Below, one piece after another: positions 54,958 through 58,177 of a stretch of DNA of 58,177 bases. This stretch comes from Clostridia bacterium. Its GTDB lineage: Bacteria > Bacillota > Clostridia > Oscillospirales > Acutalibacteraceae. Within the stretch, counting starts at the first letter, position 1. Every line of letters begins with the position of its first letter. Under the pieces are notes generated by a model. The model did no database searches, was not told the origin of the DNA, and was given only the letters and a program-made list of their open reading frames with translations. The DNA is taken from positions 1-58,177 of the forward strand of contig JAFQWE010000004.1 of NCBI GenBank assembly GCA_017407645.1, read 5' to 3'. A program made the translations under genes and the position numbers.

Positions 54958-56520
54958 GTGCCAACAATTTCATTAACAATCGCTATTATTATTGCGGCTG
55001 CCGCCGCAATAGTTGCCGCAGTTATTGCCTTTTTAAGCGGTGTTTCTTACCGCAAGCGTAAGGCAGAGGCCACTATCGGCTCTGCTGAAGCAGAGGCAAA
55101 ACGCATCCTTAACGACGCCTACAAAGGCGCCGAGGCAAAGAAAAAAGAATCTATTTTAGAAGCAAAAGACGAAATCCACAAAATGCGCAGCGAAGCCGAC
55201 CAGGAAATTCGCGAGCGCCGCAACGAAGTAAAACAGCAAGAACGCCGCATTGTTCAAAAGGAAGAATCTCTTGACCGCAAAATTGAAAATATGGAAGCCA
55301 AGGAAGAAGCATTGGCTCAAAAATCCAAGGTCATTGACGAGCGTATGGCAGAGGTTGACCAGCTTAAAAAAGGTCAGCTGGATATGTTAGAGCGTATTTC
55401 AGGCTTTTCTATTGAACAGGCAAAGGATTATTTGCTTAAGTCTTTGGACGAGGAGCTTACTCACGAAAAGGCTTTGCGCATTATGAATCACGAACAAAAG
55501 CTTAAGGACGAGTCGGACAAGCTAGCTGCCAAGGTTATATCTCAGGCAATTCAGCGTTGTGCCGCCGACCATTCAAGCGAGGTTACAATCTCTGTTGTTG
55601 ACCTGCCCAACGACGAAATGAAGGGAAGAATCATCGGTCGCGAGGGCCGTAACATCCGCACCCTCGAAACCCTTACGGGCGTTGACCTTATTATTGACGA
55701 TACTCCCGAGGCAATCACCCTTTCAAGCTTTGACCCCATTCGTCGCGAGGTTGCCCGTCTGTCCCTTGAAAAACTTATTCAGGACGGCAGAATTCATCCT
55801 GCCCGCATTGAAGAAACGGTTGAAAAGGCTAAAAAAGAGGTTGAGCGCACCATTCGTCAGGAAGGCGAAAACGTTGTGCTTGAAACGGGCGTTCGCAATC
55901 TGCACCCCGACCTTGTTAATCTGCTTGGCCGTTTGCACTACCGCACAAGCTACGGTCAAAACGTGCTTAACCACGCTCGCGAGGTTGCCTTCCTTGCAGG
56001 ACTTATGGCTGCTGAATTGGGTGAGGACGTTTCTCTTGCCCGCCGCGCAGGCTTGCTCCACGATATAGGCAAGGCTCTTGACCACGAGCACGAGGGCACA
56101 CACATTCAGCTTGGCGTTGACGTTGCCAAGAAGTATAAAGAAAACGAGGCGGTTATCCACGCCATTCACGCCCACCACGGTGACGTTGAGGCTAAAACCG
56201 TTATCGCATGTCTCGTTCAGGCTGCCGATGCTATCTCTGCCGCCCGTCCCGGTGCTCGCAGAGAAAATATCGAAAGCTACGTTAAGCGACTTGAAAAACT
56301 TGAGGAAATCGCCAATTCCTTCAACGGTGTTGAAAAGTCCTTTGCAATTCAGGCAGGCCGCGAAATTCGTATTATGGTTAAGCCCGACGTTATCAGTGAT
56401 GACCAAATGATGCTCACCGCTCGCGAAATCGTTAAAAAGATTGAAAGCGACCTTGAATATCCCGGTCAGATTAAAGTCAGCCTTGTCCGCGAAAACCGCG
56501 CAGTTGACTACGCAAAATAA
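54958..56520 (+). CDS. rny: Ribonuclease Y
   Basis: 520 residues from GTG 54958, the usual RNase Y length. An N-terminal membrane anchor (about 5-28), a long charged coiled coil (about 30-200), a KH domain with [19 protein letters not shown] and an HD domain with [21 protein letters not shown] are in the expected order. It starts decay of many mRNAs at the membrane. AGGAGGTG lies 9 bases upstream of the GTG; an upstream ATG at 54895 lies within the leader hairpins. Confidence 0.96.
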   Translation: MPTISLTIAIIIAAAAAIVAAVIAFLSGVSYRKRKAEATIGSAEAEAKRILNDAYKGAEAKKKESILEAKDEIHKMRSEADQEIRERRNEVKQQERRIVQKEESLDRKIENMEAKEEALAQKSKVIDERMAEVDQLKKGQLDMLERISGFSIEQAKDYLLKSLDEELTHEKALRIMNHEQKLKDESDKLAAKVISQAIQRCAADHSSEVTISVVDLPNDEMKGRIIGREGRNIRTLETLTGVDLIIDDTPEAITLSSFDPIRREVARLSLEKLIQDGRIHPARIEETVEKAKKEVERTIRQEGENVVLETGVRNLHPDLVNLLGRLHYRTSYGQNVLNHAREVAFLAGLMAAELGEDVSLARRAGLLHDIGKALDHEHEGTHIQLGVDVAKKYKENEAVIHAIHAHHGDVEAKTVIACLVQAADAISAARPGARRENIESYVKRLEKLEEIANSFNGVEKSFAIQAGREIRIMVKPDVISDDQMMLTAREIVKKIESDLEYPGQIKVSLVRENRAVDYAK

Positions 56521-56528
56521 AATGATAC

Positions 56529-56562
56529 AAAAAACCATTGTCCGTTGGGCAATGGTTTTTTT
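56529..56562 (+). terminator. Terminator of rny
   Basis: AAAAACCATTG pairs with CAATGGTTTTT and ends in a T run. Confidence 0.9.
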
Positions 56563-56650
56563 AATGAATTGATGCTTTGCATCACGAATTGGCTAACGCC
56601 GTGAATTCTCGCTAACCCTCCATAAATTGAATTGCAGTGTGCAATTCATT
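56563..56650. repeat. Short hairpin array with CGAATT/TGAATT linkers
   Basis: GATGC-TTT-GCATC, GGC-TAAC-GCC and GAATTGCA-GTG-TGCAATTC, separated by ACGAATT/TGAATT words, directly after the rny terminator. Same build as the other arrays with another linker. Confidence 0.65.
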
Positions 56651-56724
56651 TGGGTCAAATTTCGCATAAATCAAAATCTTTCTGTCAATAATAACCTTGA
56701 ATTAAAAACAGAAAGGTCAAAATT

Positions 56725-57435
56725 ATGAGCAATATGCGATTTACTCACGCTAAACCTACAAAATCAAAGGGACTTTATATAATTGCGGCGCTTTGCCTTG
56801 TAGCAGTGGGAGCCGCCGCCTTTGTTGGCATAGACAGAGGGATTGCACCCGATTCAACCGCGCAAAACTCTTCAGTGGCAAGCCAACCCTCCTACACCTT
56901 GCCCCACAAGGACTACGGCGCAATGGATGAGCAGGCACCCTCCTCAAAAGAGCCTGACAAAATCACCTCTACGCAACCCACTCCCACGCCACAGCAGGAG
57001 CAACAGGCGGTGGAAACGGTGACACAGGCGGCAGGCTTTTTCGTTTACCCTGTAACAGGTGAAATTATCAAAGATTTCAGTGACACCAAGCTGCAATATT
57101 CTCTTACCTACAAGGATTGGCGTATGCACAGGGCGGTTGACATCAAAGCCCCTAAGGGTGAGAGCATCAACGCCGCAGGTGACGGCACCGTTATTGATAT
57201 TTACGAGGACGCTCAGTACGGCAAAACGGTGGAAATCAATCACGGCAACGAAATTGTTGCCATTTACAGCGGACTTGACCAAGTAACCGTTGCCGTCGGT
57301 GACGTGATTGCCGTCAATATGCAAATCGGTACTTTGGGCAAAATCCCTTGCGAAAGTGTAGAGACGTCTCACCTCCATTTTGCCGTTAAAAAGGGAGAAG
57401 AATTTATATCACCTTTAAGCATAATCGGGGTGTAA
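56725..57435 (+). CDS. M23 peptidase-domain membrane protein, SpoIIQ-like
   Basis: 236 residues. One transmembrane segment (about 17-37), a Pro/Gln/Ser-rich linker (about 40-100) and an M23/LytM domain (about 105-235) with HRAVDIKAPKGESI and HLHFAVKKG, so the zinc ligands appear retained. SpoIIQ in spore formers lies in the forespore membrane and pairs with SpoIIIAH; a vegetative cell-wall hydrolase is the alternative. AGAAAGG precedes the ATG. It stands alone. Confidence 0.8.
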   Translation: MSNMRFTHAKPTKSKGLYIIAALCLVAVGAAAFVGIDRGIAPDSTAQNSSVASQPSYTLPHKDYGAMDEQAPSSKEPDKITSTQPTPTPQQEQQAVETVTQAAGFFVYPVTGEIIKDFSDTKLQYSLTYKDWRMHRAVDIKAPKGESINAAGDGTVIDIYEDAQYGKTVEINHGNEIVAIYSGLDQVTVAVGDVIAVNMQIGTLGKIPCESVETSHLHFAVKKGEEFISPLSIIGV

Positions 57436-57482
57436 AAGAGGCTGATTTTGGGTCTTTTTGTCTAAACTTTCCTTGTAAGGCA

Positions 57483-57521
57483 GAAGACTTTATATCTCCC
57501 CTTAGCATAATCGGAGTGTAA
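57483..57521 (+). pseudogene. Relic of a duplicated SpoIIQ-like C-terminus
   Basis: Reads Glu-Asp-Phe-Ile-Ser-Pro-Leu-Ser-Ile-Ile-Gly-Val-stop, nearly the same as the last 12 residues of the gene ending at 57435, with six or so base differences. It has no start or upstream frame. It looks like the remnant of a tandem second copy. Confidence 0.7.
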
Positions 57522-57573
57522 AAATAATATACTGTAAAACCGCCTGCGTGGCACATATCGGGGATAGGCGGTT

Positions 57574-57610
57574 AGAGGAGCAGGCGTATTTATACGTCGC
57601 TCCTCTTTTA
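57574..57610 (+). terminator. Terminator downstream of the SpoIIQ-like gene
   Basis: AGAGGAGC-AG-GCGTAT pairs with ATACG-TC-GCTCCTCT and is followed by TTTTA. A second inverted pair, CCGCCT and AGGCGG, lies just before it. Confidence 0.75.
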
Positions 57611-57666
57611 CTTTGTGTTGTAATGTGTGTTGGTGTGTGTTATAATAAGAAAAAGCTTGTTGTTAT

Positions 57667-58177
57667 GCAGAAAATTAAACTTGTGGAAACGACTTCCACA
57701 AGTTGCAGTCGTAGCCTCCCTCTGACGAGGGAGGTGGCAAAACTTTAGTTTTGACGGAGGGAGAGAATATGAAACAGTATAATAGAGCCAATATCCCTCT
57801 TGCAAAAGCTTTAAGAAAAAATATGACACCTTGGGAACGAAAACTTTGGTATGAGTTTTTAAGATATTACCCCATAAGATTTCAAAGGCAAAAAGCCATA
57901 GGAAATTATATAGCAGATTTTTATTGTGCAAAAGCAAGACTTGTAGTTGAACTTGACGGTGGCGGGCATTATACCAATGAGCAAACGGAAAGGGACAGAG
58001 TTCGCACAGAAGAGTTAGAAGAGATGAATTTAACGGTTTTAAGAATTTGCAATTTAGATATTGACCGTAATTTTAGCGGTGTATGTGAATATATAGATTT
58101 AGCTGTTAAAAAATCTCTCCCTCAGTCAGCTTCGCTGACAGCTCCCTCGTCAGAGGGAGCCAAGGGCTAATTTGTCT
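57667..58177 (+). mobile_element. Full-length DUF559 element with structured inverted ends
   Basis: Starts GCAGAAAATTAAAC, then hairpin AACTTGTGGAA-ACGA-CTTCCACAAGTT, the left CTCCCTC repeat (57714-57765), the DUF559 gene and the right repeat (58115-58161), and ends CAAGGGCTAATTTGTC at the window edge. The left and right repeats are imperfect inverted copies of each other. A miniature deleted copy with the same two borders is at 41094-41350. Confidence 0.8.
57769..58170 (+). CDS. DUF559 endonuclease-like protein
   Basis: 133 residues. MTPWERKLWYEFLR, FQRQKAIGNYIADFYCAKARL and VVELDGGGHY define DUF559, a PD-(D/E)XK fold related to Vsr endonuclease; Asp in IADF and Glu/Asp in VELD are candidate metal ligands. 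The last 20 or so codons read through the right CTCCCTC repeat, so the C-terminal tail is repeat-encoded. ATG 57769 has GGAGGGAG upstream, formed by the left repeat. It is enclosed by inverted repeats and appears to be mobile; whether the enzyme moves the element is untested. Confidence 0.88.
   Translation: MKQYNRANIPLAKALRKNMTPWERKLWYEFLRYYPIRFQRQKAIGNYIADFYCAKARLVVELDGGGHYTNEQTERDRVRTEELEEMNLTVLRICNLDIDRNFSGVCEYIDLAVKKSLPQSASLTAPSSEGAKG

Overview
The window reads as a chromosomal segment from an anaerobic, probably spore-forming member of the Clostridia (Bacillota), most likely an uncultured gut lineage. This is inferred from a Gram-positive LexA box in front of dinB, a T-box leader on a cysE-cysS operon, RNase Y, a SpoIIQ-like M23 protein, a clostridial AdhE, an MsmX-type shared sugar ATPase, strong SigA-type promoters with 17-bp spacers, GGAGG ribosome binding sites, and BspA-like leucine-rich repeat proteins. 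No rRNA, tRNA, CRISPR array or prophage was found.

Layout. 1-8.3 kb: the tail of a surface protein, SOS-controlled dinB (minus strand), then a plus-strand run of an SDR oxidoreductase, alanine racemase, GH2 beta-galactosidase and an ABC exporter. 8.5-14.1 kb: a LysR regulator, adhE with a small APH-like kinase, and a DAHP synthase. 14.1-17.6 kb: accessory DNA with a DUF4143 ATPase cassette, dense palindromic repeats, a hidden 39-residue Asn/Gln-rich gene, an S1-domain protein and a TA-flanked MITE. 17.6-24.1 kb: a DUF4830-like protein, msmX, trmN6-rsmI, and a leucine-rich-repeat gene on an island bounded by a 20-bp duplication of the rsmI 3' end. 24.1-33.3 kb: a long tightly packed housekeeping operon (lipoprotein, two-component system, DUF1385, prmC, recA, recX, rimO, pgsA). 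33.3-36.6 kb: T-box, cysE, cysS, a structured hairpin array, a four-helix-bundle protein and a membrane protein. 36.8-41 kb: a divergent sugar-phosphate locus (SorE-like dehydrogenase and class II aldolase facing a SorC regulator and PHP hydrolase) around a perfect 15-bp-arm operator palindrome. 41-48.4 kb: a miniaturised DUF559 element, Ldh2 dehydrogenase, DegV, XRE-membrane regulator, amidohydrolase, a second homologous hairpin array, LytTR-DUF3021, a REP-associated transposase (RAYT), an aldo/keto reductase and a monooxygenase. 48.5-58.2 kb: GH78 rhamnosidase, secDF, an aminotransferase, rny with a structured leader, a SpoIIQ-like peptidase, and a full-length DUF559 element at the right edge.

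The most unusual content is between genes. Three families of structured repeat coexist. (1) Multi-hairpin arrays in which linkers are constant (AATTTAGCT, AATATCACT/AATAACACT, AGTGAAGTT, CGAATT) while stems differ but stay paired; two copies at 35.7 and 45.3 kb align end to end with compensatory stem changes. (2) GTAG-headed REP-like hairpins, two of which lie in frame inside the RAYT gene. (3) CTCCCTC...GAGGGAG structured repeats that end a DUF559 element; one full copy and one internally deleted copy are present, plus solo ends. Together they suggest a genome colonised by several interacting miniature-repeat systems.
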